In this document: piece after piece, positions 7,262 to 15,664 of the stretch
Layout of the letters: the number at the start of each line of letters is the position of its first letter
Numbering within the stretch: position 1 is the first letter of the stretch
From: Planctomycetota bacterium
Lineage (GTDB): Bacteria; Planctomycetota; UBA1135; UBA2386
DNA: 38,152 bases
Direction of reading: 5' to 3'
Assembly: GCA_020848735.1 (NCBI GenBank)
Contig: JADLHO010000188.1
Coordinates: 1 to 38,152, forward strand
Position numbers and translations under genes: made by a program
The notes under the pieces: model-generated
Seen by the model: the letters and a program-made list of their open reading frames with translations, nothing else
Told to the model about the DNA's origin: nothing
Database searches by the model: none

Positions 7262-10195
7262 GTGCACGACGATCCGGCATCCGCCGCCCCCTCAGTCCCT
7301 CCGAACGACGAGGACTTCCTCGACGAGGTGTTCAGCGCTGCGCTCGACGCATGGTCCCAGGGCCTCGCCCCCGACGCGGAGCGGCTGGCGCGAGAACGCC
7401 CCGAGCTCCGTGACCGGGTACTGGCCGCCATTGCGACAGCGCGATGCGCCTGGAGCGAGCCGCAGGCAGCGGCTCCGGCCTTCCCGGGCTATGAGGTGGT
7501 CGCGCGGCTCGGCGGCGGGGCCAGCGGGTCGGTCTGGCTCGCCCGCCAGACGGCACTCGGCAACCGGCCGGTCGCGCTGAAGGTGCTCGCGACCGCGCTC
7601 GAGAGCCATCCGTCGAGCCGAGCCCGTTTCATGGCGGAGGCGGGCGCCCTGGCGCGGATCGAACATCCGCACGTGGTTCCCGTGTTCGACGTGCTCGAGT
7701 CCGGCGCGCACTGCGGCTACACGATGCGCTGGATCGACGGCTGCACGCTCGCGGAGCTCCAGCCACGCCTGCGCGAGGCAGTGAAAGGCGCCAAGGCTCC
7801 GATGGATCGCCCCGACGAGCTCGGGCTCTCCGATCCGTTCACATTCCTCTGCCGGCTCGGCGTCGCGATCTCCCGCGCGCTGGCCCACGTCCACCGTGGC
7901 GGCCTGGTGCACCGGGACGTCAAACCATCGAACATCCTGATCGACCGACACGGTACGGCGCTGCTCTCGGACTTCGGCATCTCCCGCAATGCCGGCGAAG
8001 TCGGCACCACCCAGGCCGGGATCTTCGTCGGGACATCCGGCTACGCGGCTCCAGAACAGATCAGGGGCGAACCCCACGAGCTCGATGGACGCGCGGACAT
8101 CTTCGGGCTCGGGGTCACGCTCTACGAATGCCTCGCCGGCCGGCTGCCCTTTGCGGGCAGCTCGCCCATCGAGGTCCACCGGAGGATCGAACTCGGCGAC
8201 TGCAGCCGTCTCCGACGCCATGCACCCCGAGCTGGGCGTGACCTCGAGACCATCATCCACCAGGCGATCGCACGGGATCCGCGAGACCGCTACGCGACGG
8301 CGGATGCGCTCGCCGACGACCTCGAACGCCTGTTGCGGCTCGAGCCGATTCTCGCGCGCCGACCGTGGCTCGGCGCACGTCTGTGGCTGTGGGCACGGCG
8401 CCGTCCGGCCGTCGCGGCACTGGCGGGAGTCGCCTTTGCGGCCGTGACCAGCGTGGTCCTTCTCCTCGGCTACGCCGTTCCCCGGCTCCAGGGCCTCGCG
8501 GCGGACCGCGCGCGATCGGAGCTCCTGTCCGAGGTGCTGGAGGGCTGGGCGGAGCTGGCGGCGGATCACCGCCGTGAGGCTGACGCACGGTTCCTGCGGG
8601 TCTTGGAGGCGAACCCGGCGGACCATCTGGCGCTCGCGGGAGCGGTCCGAATCCGCTGGTTGGAAGGTCGCGAAGTCGAGGCCGACCGCTTGCTCGCGCG
8701 TTTCGGCCTCGCAGCCGCGCCGCTCGATCGCCTCCGCGCCCGGCGCCCGGGAAGGACGGAGACCCGGGTGGAACCATCGGCGCTGGATGCAGCTCTCGCA
8801 CCCGCCACGACGGAGCTCGACTTCCTTCTCGAAGCGGAGTCCGCGCTCTCGGACTCCGCGGCCGGAGAAGTCAAACGGGGCGCGATGGCGCTGCGGTTTG
8901 CGACGGAGGCGATCGCGAGGTCGACCGGCCCGAATCTCTTCGCACATCTGCTGCGCTGCCGAGCCGCGACGAGCACCGGTGACAGGGAAGCCGTCGAGAC
9001 GAGTGTCGCGACCCTCCTGCACCATTGGCCCGACACGGCGATCGCGCAACACCGGGCCGGCTTGTCATGGCGTCGCCTCGGGGACCACGAACGCGCGCTC
9101 ACCCACCTCGAACTCGCCGTGGCGCTCGACGAGGACCTCGCGATCGCGCGGAACGATCTCGGCAACACGCTCCTCTCCCTAGGCAGGATCGCGGAGAGCA
9201 TCGCCCACTTCCGCGCGGCGCTCCGCGCGCGGCCGGCGCTCGCCTACGTGCAATACAACCTCGGCCTCGCGCTGCTCCGGTCGAACGACTACGCGGGTGC
9301 CGCCGCCGCCAACGAGGCGGCATTGGGGCTCGACCCCACCCTGAAGGAAGCCCGCCTGAATCTCGGGATCGCATTGACCGAGGCCGGAAGTCACGACGAC
9401 GCCCTCCGCGTGCTGGAGGTCTATGTGCGGGAAGCCCCCTCGGCACGCGGACACCTTGCGCTCGCGACCGCGCTCGCGGGGAAGGGGCAGCTCGACGAGG
9501 CCGCGCTCTCGGTCGCGAGCTGCCTCGCCAAGGCACCTGCCGACCAGTCGCTCCAGCGGCTTTGCGGCCTCCTCCTCCTCCGGATGGGACGGCTGGAGGC
9601 TGCCCGCGATCCCCTGCTGCGCTCCATCGAACTCGCGCGCGCCAAAGGCATGACGGATCCGCGCAGCGAAGGCGCCCTCGTCGATCTGGAGTCTCTCGTC
9701 CGTGCGAGGTCCCTGCTCGCGCCGGGCGGCGGCGCGGTGAGCAGCAGGAGCGAATGGCTCGACCTGGCCCGCGTGGCGGGGCGCAATCGCCTGCACTCGA
9801 CCGCCGCCGAGCTCGCGGCACGCGCGATCGCGGCGACCGGAGCGGGGAGCGCCGAGCCGTCTCTGGCCGAGCTCCTCCTCGCGGCAACCTTTGCGGTACG
9901 CGCTGCTCACGGGGAAGGCGCCGAAGCCGCGTCGCTGGATCCGGTGACCCGAGTCGAGTGGCTGCGCCGCGCCGTTCGACAGCTCGAGCTCGGCCTCGCT
10001 TGCGCGCGCGCGAGTCTTGCGGCAGACGCCGGCGCGCAGAGTTCGGTCATCGATTCGCTGCGCGGATGGCGCAAGACAACCAGCTTCCCGGCGATCGACG
10101 ACGAGGAGTCGGCGCGCGGATTGCCCGAAGACCTGGCTGCGGACTGCAGATCGCTCCGGGCCGCCCTCGACGCGCTCCTCGCTGATCGCCGGTAG
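7262..10195 (+). CDS. Transmembrane Ser/Thr protein kinase with C-terminal TPR repeats
   Basis: A 977-residue protein starting with GTG. The kinase domain has glycine loop LGGGASGSVW at about 83, ATP-binding lysine in VALKVL at about 107, HRDVKPSN at about 218, DFG at about 237 and YAAPEQ at about 261. All catalytic residues are present, so it should be active. A membrane span lies at about 383-406 (PAVAALAGVAFAAVTSVVLL). The C-terminal half is helical, with several TPR units at about 600-800, for example ARNDLGNTLLSLGRIAESI, YVQYNLGLALLRSNDYAGA and ARLNLGIALTEAGSHDDAL. TPRs bind protein partners, here presumably on the far side of the membrane. It follows the ECF sigma gene by 120 bases and probably forms a signalling pair with it. 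Confidence 0.9.
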   Translation: MHDDPASAAPSVPPNDEDFLDEVFSAALDAWSQGLAPDAERLARERPELRDRVLAAIATARCAWSEPQAAAPAFPGYEVVARLGGGASGSVWLARQTALGNRPVALKVLATALESHPSSRARFMAEAGALARIEHPHVVPVFDVLESGAHCGYTMRWIDGCTLAELQPRLREAVKGAKAPMDRPDELGLSDPFTFLCRLGVAISRALAHVHRGGLVHRDVKPSNILIDRHGTALLSDFGISRNAGEVGTTQAGIFVGTSGYAAPEQIRGEPHELDGRADIFGLGVTLYECLAGRLPFAGSSPIEVHRRIELGDCSRLRRHAPRAGRDLETIIHQAIARDPRDRYATADALADDLERLLRLEPILARRPWLGARLWLWARRRPAVAALAGVAFAAVTSVVLLLGYAVPRLQGLAADRARSELLSEVLEGWAELAADHRREADARFLRVLEANPADHLALAGAVRIRWLEGREVEADRLLARFGLAAAPLDRLRARRPGRTETRVEPSALDAALAPATTELDFLLEAESALSDSAAGEVKRGAMALRFATEAIARSTGPNLFAHLLRCRAATSTGDREAVETSVATLLHHWPDTAIAQHRAGLSWRRLGDHERALTHLELAVALDEDLAIARNDLGNTLLSLGRIAESIAHFRAALRARPALAYVQYNLGLALLRSNDYAGAAAANEAALGLDPTLKEARLNLGIALTEAGSHDDALRVLEVYVREAPSARGHLALATALAGKGQLDEAALSVASCLAKAPADQSLQRLCGLLLLRMGRLEAARDPLLRSIELARAKGMTDPRSEGALVDLESLVRARSLLAPGGGAVSSRSEWLDLARVAGRNRLHSTAAELAARAIAATGAGSAEPSLAELLLAATFAVRAAHGEGAEAASLDPVTRVEWLRRAVRQLELGLACARASLAADAGAQSSVIDSLRGWRKTTSFPAIDDEESARGLPEDLAADCRSLRAALDALLADRR

Positions 10196-10754
10196 GACGT
10201 CAGCGCCGGAGCTCGTCGTCGGCTCGACGTCGACCATCGCGGCGCGCCGACCTCGACGCGTGGGATCGGGCAGCCGTCGAACTGCAGGCCGAGAGCGTCC
10301 GGAGCAAGGCCGGCATCGCACCGGCGCCTCGGCGTGGACGATGCAACGGCGGCGGCCGCGGCGAGGGGCATTTCGGGGCGCGGCCGTGTGGGCCTGCGTC
10401 GATCCGGAGCCGAGCGCCGTCGCCCAACGGCTCACGCCAGGTCGCGACCGCGCCTCGCCCGTCGACTACTCGGGCGACTCGGACGGCGCTCTCGTCGGCA
10501 AGGACCATGACGGCACGCGTGTCGCCGGAAGCCAAGCCATCGGGTCGCTCCTCGGGATCCGGCGCGACGCGGAGCCGAGGCCCGAGGAACGAGTACGGCT
10601 CACGCGCGCGGGATCGCGGCGGGGCAACTGCTCGTCGCGTTGAACGACGCGCACGGCGGCGCGGTGCTCGCGCGCCGCTCGCCGCACGAAGGCTGGACCC
10701 AGGACGCACCGCATCGCTTCGTCCGGAACGGAGTCGAGCACGACGGGGCTTGGT

Positions 10755-10800
10755 CGTCCCCAGCGCGCGAGACACCCGGTCCCGTCGGGCGAGACGGATG
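10755..10800. repeat. 46-base direct repeat, copy 2 (partner 3139-3184)
   Basis: By eye, 40 of 46 bases match 3139-3184. This copy lies 75 bases upstream of the intact kinase-WD40 start. In copy 1 the repeat runs on almost at once into sequence equivalent to codon 101 onward, so copy 1 has lost the equivalent of about 370 bases. Confidence 0.75.
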
Positions 10801-10862
10801 TGCACGCGTCGACGTGCCAGGTCCCGCGCGGACGCGGACTGCAAGCGCCGTCCGCTCCGGGC

Positions 10863-10868
10863 TAGAGT
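10863..10868 (+). promoter_or_regulatory. -10-like hexamer TAGAGT ahead of the kinase-WD40 gene
   Basis: GCTAGAGT ends 7 bases before the ATG at 10876. A weak CTGCAA at 10839 would be an 18-base-spaced -35 box. This supports 10876 as the true start and suggests a leaderless or very short-leader transcript. Confidence 0.35.
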
Positions 10869-10875
10869 CCGCCGC

Positions 10876-13800
10876 ATGAGTCTGCCGTCGGCGCAGGACA
10901 GCCGTGCCTGGGAGATCTTCGACGCCTTCCTCGAGCGGTCCGCCGCCGGCGATCCGCAGACCTTCGAGGAGCTGCTCGCCTCGCATCCCGCACATGCGGC
11001 CGGACTCCGGGCACTCTGGACCGATTACCGCCGCAGCGCCGAGCTCCTCGCGCGGTTCGGCACCGACGAGGCCGAGCGGCTGCTCTTCGACGCCGCGCTC
11101 GGCGCAGCCTCCTTCGAGGCCCTCGACCTCGAACGGCTCTGCCGCGATCACGAAGCCCTGGCACCACGGCTCCGCGAACTCCACGGCGAGGCGAAGGCGT
11201 CGCGCGCACGCCTGCGAGAGGCGATCCCCGAACCCGCCTTCGCCGAGGGACCGATCGCCGGGCGCTTCACGCCCTTGACGGAGCTCGGCCGCGGCGGGAT
11301 GTCGATCGTGCTCGCCGCCTGGGACAGCCACCTGCGCCGCAAGGTCGCGCTCAAGTGCCTGCGTCCGGCGCCCGGGAGCAGCGACGACCCGGAACGCCTG
11401 CGCCGCCGCACGGCGCGCCTACTGCACGAGGCCCAGGTGCTCGCACAGCTCGACCACCCGGGCATCGTGCCCGTCTACGACGTCGTCCGCGACCGCTCGG
11501 GTGCGCCGTTCGTCGCGATGCTGCGCGTGCGCGGCGTCGACCTCCGCGCGATCTATCGGCGCTCCTGGCAGCGGGATGCCGCGTGGCCGCTGCCGCGCGT
11601 CGTCGGCATCCTCCACCGCATCTGCGAGGCATTGGCCTATGCGCACGGCAAAGGCGTGCTGCACCGCGACCTCAAACCCGCGAACGTGATGGTCGGTTCG
11701 TTCGGCGAGGCCTACCTCATGGATTGGGGTCTCGCCCGCACCGGGCACGGCGACGAGGCCAAGGCGGATCCTGATGCCGCATACGAGGCGATGGACGCAG
11801 CCGATGCCTCGCTCACGATCGTGCACACCGACAAGGAACTCGGCGGCCAGGACGCCGCGCTCCTCACCCAACGCGGCGAGGTGCTGGGCACGCCGAGCTA
11901 CATGTCGCCCGAGCAGGCCGCGGGCCGCATCGACGCCGTGGGCCCGCATTCCGACGTCTACGGGATCGGCGCGATGCTCTATGAGCTCCTGGCCGGGCAC
12001 GCGCCCTATGCGCGACCCGACGGCAGCAGCTCCTCGGCGGAGATCCTCTCCGCATTGCGCGCCGCAGCTCCTTCGGCATTGTCCTCGCGCGCGCCGTCCG
12101 CCCCGGGTGAGCTCGTCGCGATCGCCGAGAAGGCGATGGCCCGCGACCCAGCCCGGCGATACGTCTCGATGCGCGAGCTCGCCGAGGAGCTCCGCGCCTA
12201 TCTCGAGGGTCGCGTCGTCCGCGCACATCGCACCGGCGCCTTCGCCGAGCTGCGCAAATGGATCGGGCGGCACCGGGGCCTCGCCGCGGCATTGCTCGCG
12301 CTCTGCGCGACGCTGGGCATCGCATTGGCCGTCGCGCTGGGCCTGCTCGGGGCGAGCGAACGCAACCTCTACCTCAGCCGCATCGCCCAGGCCGCGAGTG
12401 CCTTCGAGGCCGGCCGCTTCGCGGAGATGCGCGAGGCCCTGCACGAATGCGGCGAGGAGCACCGCGACTGGGAGTGGGGCCATCTCCTCGCGCGCTCGGA
12501 CGATTGCATCTGGCACGCCCCGCTCGACGCGGCCGTGATCGCGCGCCACCCCGGCGCCTCGGACCGCAACGTGCACGCCCTCGACGTGTCCCCCGACGGC
12601 AGCCTCGTCGCCGTCGCCCACCGGCACGGGGTCATCCGCCTCCTCGACGCACGCGATGGGAGCCCGCGCGGCGAGCTCCTCGGTCACCGCGGCGGCGTCA
12701 GCGCGCTCGCCTTCCTGCCGCGGGAACCGCTGCAGCTCCTCTCCGGGTCCTGGGACAAGACGGTGAAGCTCTGGGATGTCCTGGAACGTCGCGTCGTGCG
12801 CGAGTGGATGCACGATGAACAGGTCCATGCGCTCGCGATCGGCCAAGACGGCGGGACCGCCGTCTCCGGCACGCGCAATGGACGACTCCAATGGATCGAC
12901 CTTGCAGACGAGGCCTTCGTGCGGCGCCTCGATGCGCACAGCAGCGGCGTGACGGCGCTCGCGATCTCGCCCGACGGCCAGCGACTCGCGAGCGCCGGCA
13001 TGGATCTGCACATCGCGCTCTGGGATTGGCAGACCGGTGAGCGACAACAGCGCATCACGCGCTCGATGCCGGGCCGTCGCATCGGCGGTCAGGACGTCTT
13101 GGTGAGCAGTCAGCCGATCCTCGGACTCAGCTTCCACCACCAGGCCGAGTTTCTGTTCTCGGCCTCCCAGGATGGCTTCGGCAAGATGTGGGACCTCGCG
13201 AGCAGCGATCTCCTCTTCTTCGAACCGATGGGGCATCCGCTCGGTCAGATGGCCGTCAGCCCCAATGGTGCGGTCCTCGCCATCGGCGGCCAGGACCTCG
13301 TCCGTCTGCGCACGACCTGGGATGGGCGGCCGCTCGAGAACCTGCGCGGCCACGTCGCCGACGGCGGCGCGATCGCGTGGGGTCCCGACAGCGAGCTGCT
13401 GGTCGCGGGCGCCGCGGATGGCAGCGTGCGGGCCTACCGACGCACGCAGCGCGGGGGTGCCTACTTCTTCGCGCAGCAAGGCGGCAAGGTCTGGTCCATC
13501 GCCGTGTCGGGCGACGGCTCGACCCTCGCCTCCAGCGATGAGAAGGGCGGGGTCATGGTCTTCCGCGCGAGCGACCTGTCGTCCATCCGGACCTTCCGCC
13601 CGCATGCGCAACGGATCCGGCGCCTGGCACTCGACCAGTCCGGCCATCGCCTCGCGACCGCGAGCGACGACCGCACGGTCCGCATCTTCGACGTCGAGAG
13701 CGGCCGCGAGCTCGCCAAGGCTGAGGCACCCGATCGACCACAGGTCTGGTGGCGCGACCGCACGCTCGTGCTGCTCGGTGAGAGCAAGTCCGCGCTCGTG

Positions 13801-14328
13801 CTCGACGACCAGGATCTCGCGCGGCGCCGCGAGCTCCCGCTGGCGGCGCCCGGCAAGGCGCTCGCCCTCGACGGCCGCGGGCGCATCGCGGTGGGCGATG
13901 CTGCAGGTTCGATCCGCATCTTCGAAGCGGGCGCCGACCGACCGGCGATCGAGTTCGTCGCCCACCCGAAATCGACGCTGTTTGCCCTCACGTTCCTGAG
14001 CGACGGGACCCTCGCGTCGTCCGGTGCCGACAGCACGGTCAGCATCTGGTCGCTGCCCAGCGGGGAACGGCTCGTGAGTGCGACGGGAATCGGCGCCCAA
14101 AGCCTGGTCGAGAGCACCAGCGGGCGACGCCTCCTCGCGGTGCCGCTGCGCGACAATCCACGCGTGCTGCAGCGCGAGGACCTCCGCACCCTGATCGAGC
14201 TCGTCGGCCACGAGCCCGGTGTGCTGCTCGGCCCCCTCGTCGCCCTCGACGACGACCGCTTCGTCTCCGGCGACTCCGCGGGCGCGTTGCGGGTCTGGAG
14301 CCAGCGCTCCCTCCGCACCGGGGATTGA
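10876..14328 (+). CDS. Transmembrane Ser/Thr protein kinase with C-terminal WD40 propeller
   Basis: A 1150-residue protein. I chose ATG 10876 because the 123 codons of open frame upstream are arginine-rich and unlike any protein, while MSLPSAQDSRAWEIFDAFLE begins the helical N-terminal region usual in these kinases. The kinase domain shows LGRGGMS at about 137, lysine in VALKCL at about 160, HRDLKPAN at about 263, DWG at about 283 and SYMSPEQ at about 341. A membrane span lies at about 467-491. From about 555 to the end there are WD40 blades (SPDGSLVAVAHRHGVIRLLD, LLSGSWDKTVKLWD, LATASDDRTVRIFD, LASSGADSTVSIWS), enough for one or two propellers. An ECF sigma gene follows 60 bases later and is the likely partner. 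A decayed paralogous fragment lies at 3139-3517. Confidence 0.92.
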   Translation: MSLPSAQDSRAWEIFDAFLERSAAGDPQTFEELLASHPAHAAGLRALWTDYRRSAELLARFGTDEAERLLFDAALGAASFEALDLERLCRDHEALAPRLRELHGEAKASRARLREAIPEPAFAEGPIAGRFTPLTELGRGGMSIVLAAWDSHLRRKVALKCLRPAPGSSDDPERLRRRTARLLHEAQVLAQLDHPGIVPVYDVVRDRSGAPFVAMLRVRGVDLRAIYRRSWQRDAAWPLPRVVGILHRICEALAYAHGKGVLHRDLKPANVMVGSFGEAYLMDWGLARTGHGDEAKADPDAAYEAMDAADASLTIVHTDKELGGQDAALLTQRGEVLGTPSYMSPEQAAGRIDAVGPHSDVYGIGAMLYELLAGHAPYARPDGSSSSAEILSALRAAAPSALSSRAPSAPGELVAIAEKAMARDPARRYVSMRELAEELRAYLEGRVVRAHRTGAFAELRKWIGRHRGLAAALLALCATLGIALAVALGLLGASERNLYLSRIAQAASAFEAGRFAEMREALHECGEEHRDWEWGHLLARSDDCIWHAPLDAAVIARHPGASDRNVHALDVSPDGSLVAVAHRHGVIRLLDARDGSPRGELLGHRGGVSALAFLPREPLQLLSGSWDKTVKLWDVLERRVVREWMHDEQVHALAIGQDGGTAVSGTRNGRLQWIDLADEAFVRRLDAHSSGVTALAISPDGQRLASAGMDLHIALWDWQTGERQQRITRSMPGRRIGGQDVLVSSQPILGLSFHHQAEFLFSASQDGFGKMWDLASSDLLFFEPMGHPLGQMAVSPNGAVLAIGGQDLVRLRTTWDGRPLENLRGHVADGGAIAWGPDSELLVAGAADGSVRAYRRTQRGGAYFFAQQGGKVWSIAVSGDGSTLASSDEKGGVMVFRASDLSSIRTFRPHAQRIRRLALDQSGHRLATASDDRTVRIFDVESGRELAKAEAPDRPQVWWRDRTLVLLGESKSALVLDDQDLARRRELPLAAPGKALALDGRGRIAVGDAAGSIRIFEAGADRPAIEFVAHPKSTLFALTFLSDGTLASSGADSTVSIWSLPSGERLVSATGIGAQSLVESTSGRRLLAVPLRDNPRVLQREDLRTLIELVGHEPGVLLGPLVALDDDRFVSGDSAGALRVWSQRSLRTGD

Positions 14329-14363
14329 GGGCCGGCTCCCGGACCGGGTCGAACGGAGCGAGC

Positions 14364-14369
14364 TATCCT
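14364..14369 (+). promoter_or_regulatory. -10-like hexamer TATCCT ahead of the second ECF sigma gene
   Basis: GCTATCCT lies between the stop of the kinase (14328) and the ATG at 14389, ending 19 bases before the start. The same eight bases occur ahead of the hydrolase gene at 26940. It suggests the sigma gene can be transcribed separately from the kinase. Confidence 0.35.
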
Positions 14370-14388
14370 TCTGCCGCTCTCCGGACCC

Positions 14389-14925
14389 ATGGACCAGGAC
14401 CCGCCCCCGCGCGACGACGAGCTGCTCGCGATGCTGCTCGCCGAACTCCGCCAGAAGGCGCAGAGCCTCCTCCGCGGCGAACGGCGCGAGCACACCCTGC
14501 AGCCCACGGCCCTCGTCCATGAAGCCTGGCTGCGCCTGCGCGAGTTCGCCGAGCTGCCGATGGGCGAGGACCTCGAGTCCCGGCGCCGCTTCGTCACGCT
14601 CGCCGTGCGCGCGATGCGCCACGTGCTCATCGACCACGCCCGCCAACGCCAGGCCGACAAGCGCGGCGGCACCCGTCGCCGCGTCGATCTCGACGACACG
14701 AACCCCGTCCTGAGCGCCGATCCCGACACGCTCCTCGACCTCGAGGCCGCTTTGTCCCGCCTGGCGACCGTCGGCGAGCGCCTCGCCCAGGTCGCCGAGC
14801 TGCGTCTGCTCGGGGGCCTGTCCTTGGCCGAGATCGCGGCCGTCACCGAACTGAGTCTCAGCACCGCGAAAGAGGACTGGGCCTTCGCGCAGGCGCTGCT
14901 CGCGCGTTGGCTCGAGGCTCGTTGA
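14389..14925 (+). CDS. ECF sigma factor of the planctomycete/acidobacterial TIGR02999-like type
   Basis: A 178-residue sigma factor. The stretch LQPTALVHEAWLRL at about 42-55, then RRFVTLAVRAMRHVLIDHAR and the basic segment QRQADKRGG, are typical of the ECF group annotated as TIGR02999 and often found next to Ser/Thr kinases. Region 4 is LAEIAAVTELSLSTAKEDWA at about 143-162, ending ALLARWL. It would direct RNA polymerase to a specific promoter set. It differs clearly from the ECF protein at 6485, so the two cassettes are not recent copies of each other. It lies 60 bases downstream of the kinase-WD40 gene, and control by that kinase is inferred from position only. Confidence 0.92.
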   Translation: MDQDPPPRDDELLAMLLAELRQKAQSLLRGERREHTLQPTALVHEAWLRLREFAELPMGEDLESRRRFVTLAVRAMRHVLIDHARQRQADKRGGTRRRVDLDDTNPVLSADPDTLLDLEAALSRLATVGERLAQVAELRLLGGLSLAEIAAVTELSLSTAKEDWAFAQALLARWLEAR

Positions 14926-15011
14926 GGGCCTGAGAGAGAAGCCATCGTACCGGCTCTCGAGTGCATGCTGGTGGACCCCTCTGCAGGGTACTGGCCGCCA
15001 CGCCCCCTGAT

Positions 15012-15437
15012 CTACGCCGCACCTCCTTCGACCTCGCCATCTCTCACTCGCGAGGCCTGTGCGCGCACGAGGACTGCTGAGAGGAGCAATCCGGCTCCCA
15101 ACACGATTCGCGAGTTCCTCGTCGCTGCCCCCCAGACCCCAAAGCAGCCGCAAGTCCCCAGATCGAGGGTCACCGCCCCAGCCAAGAGCAAGACCGCCAG
15201 GCCCGAGGCCCAACCTGCAACCCGGCGCCACCACCGCGAGGTCAATCCGGCTCCCACCGCGAGTTTCGCGAGCGTCAACAGCAGCGCCGCTTGCTCCTTC
15301 ATGCCAAGTCGAGCTGCGAACCCTGCCAGGAGCTTGCCGACACCCAGCCTGAGGAACAGCAGCCCCAATGCCCGCCGATTCCAACGCGCCACTGGGTGCT
15401 CCCCACGCCGAGCCGAGGCGCCGGAGGATGCGGTCAT
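15012..15437 (-). CDS. MauE/DoxX-like four-helix membrane protein
   Basis: A 141-residue integral membrane protein from ATG 15437. About four hydrophobic segments are visible: LGLLFLRLGVGKLLAGFAAR, ALLLTLAKLAVGAGL, GWASGLAVLLLAGAVTLDLG and RIVLGAGLLLSAVLV. The motif TCGCFG after the third segment is characteristic of MauE-like members of the DoxX superfamily, some of which carry electrons or support disulfide and cofactor maturation. The actual role here is unknown. The start codon overlaps the stop of the upstream reading frame (ATGA, 15434-15437), so it is translationally coupled to the large anchored protein ahead of it. Confidence 0.75.
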   Translation of the reverse strand: MTASSGASARRGEHPVARWNRRALGLLFLRLGVGKLLAGFAARLGMKEQAALLLTLAKLAVGAGLTSRWWRRVAGWASGLAVLLLAGAVTLDLGTCGCFGVWGAATRNSRIVLGAGLLLSAVLVRAQASRVRDGEVEGGAA

Positions 15438-15664
15438 TCCCACTTTCCAGTCCACGCGATCTCGACAAGCCCGACCGTCTCGCCGGCGCCAACGTGCGGA
15501 CCGGCATGAGGAAGACCCGGCGGATTGCCCGTGATCCGGATCAGCTCGAGGGCGCGCTCCACCTCCGCAGGCGCCATGCCCAAGGGAAACGCGACGAAGA
15601 AGCTGCGCTGCGGGGGCATGTCCGGAAATTCGGCAACGCAATCTTCCCACTCGTCTTCAGACAC
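15434..15664 (-). CDS. Frameshifted 3' end of the large anchored beta-domain protein
   Basis: This 76-codon frame begins at GTG 15664 (MSEDEWEDCVAEFPDMPPQR) and ends IAWTGKWE at 15434, overlapping the next gene by ATGA. It reads like the natural end of the 15541-18060 protein: strand-like segments such as FFVAFPLGMAPAEVERALEL and ETVGLVEIAW fit a final beta-domain. The other frame instead runs into a basic, serine-rich, unprotein-like tail after about 15665. The simplest reading is one gene, 15434-18060, with a single-base indel near 15655-15690, either real or a sequencing/assembly error. A separate small gene is possible but less likely. Confidence 0.55.
   Translation of the reverse strand: MSEDEWEDCVAEFPDMPPQRSFFVAFPLGMAPAEVERALELIRITGNPPGLPHAGPHVGAGETVGLVEIAWTGKWE

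Larger units (their letters stand above)
10196..10875. other. Gene-free stretch of 680 bases between two kinase genes
   Basis: No intact gene is visible. Its right part carries the second copy of the 46-base repeat and a TAGAGT hexamer just ahead of 10876. The open frame running into 10876 from 10507 is arginine-rich and not protein-like. Short protein-like runs occur in different frames (for example LLVALNDAHGGAVLARRSPH on plus, and LASGDTRAVMVLADESAVRV on minus, faintly like a WD40 blade). These could be remnants of a decayed gene, but the evidence is weak. Confidence 0.4.

Noticed and set aside
10507..10875. 123-codon upstream extension of the kinase-WD40 frame
   Set aside because: Arginine- and serine-rich with no domain; ATG 10876 starts a normal N-terminus just behind a -10-like hexamer.
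11419..15507. 1362-codon open frame on the minus strand opposite the kinase-WD40 and sigma genes
   Set aside because: It has no domain and an odd composition; it is the antisense shadow of GC-rich third positions. The plus strand carries clear kinase, WD40 and sigma motifs.
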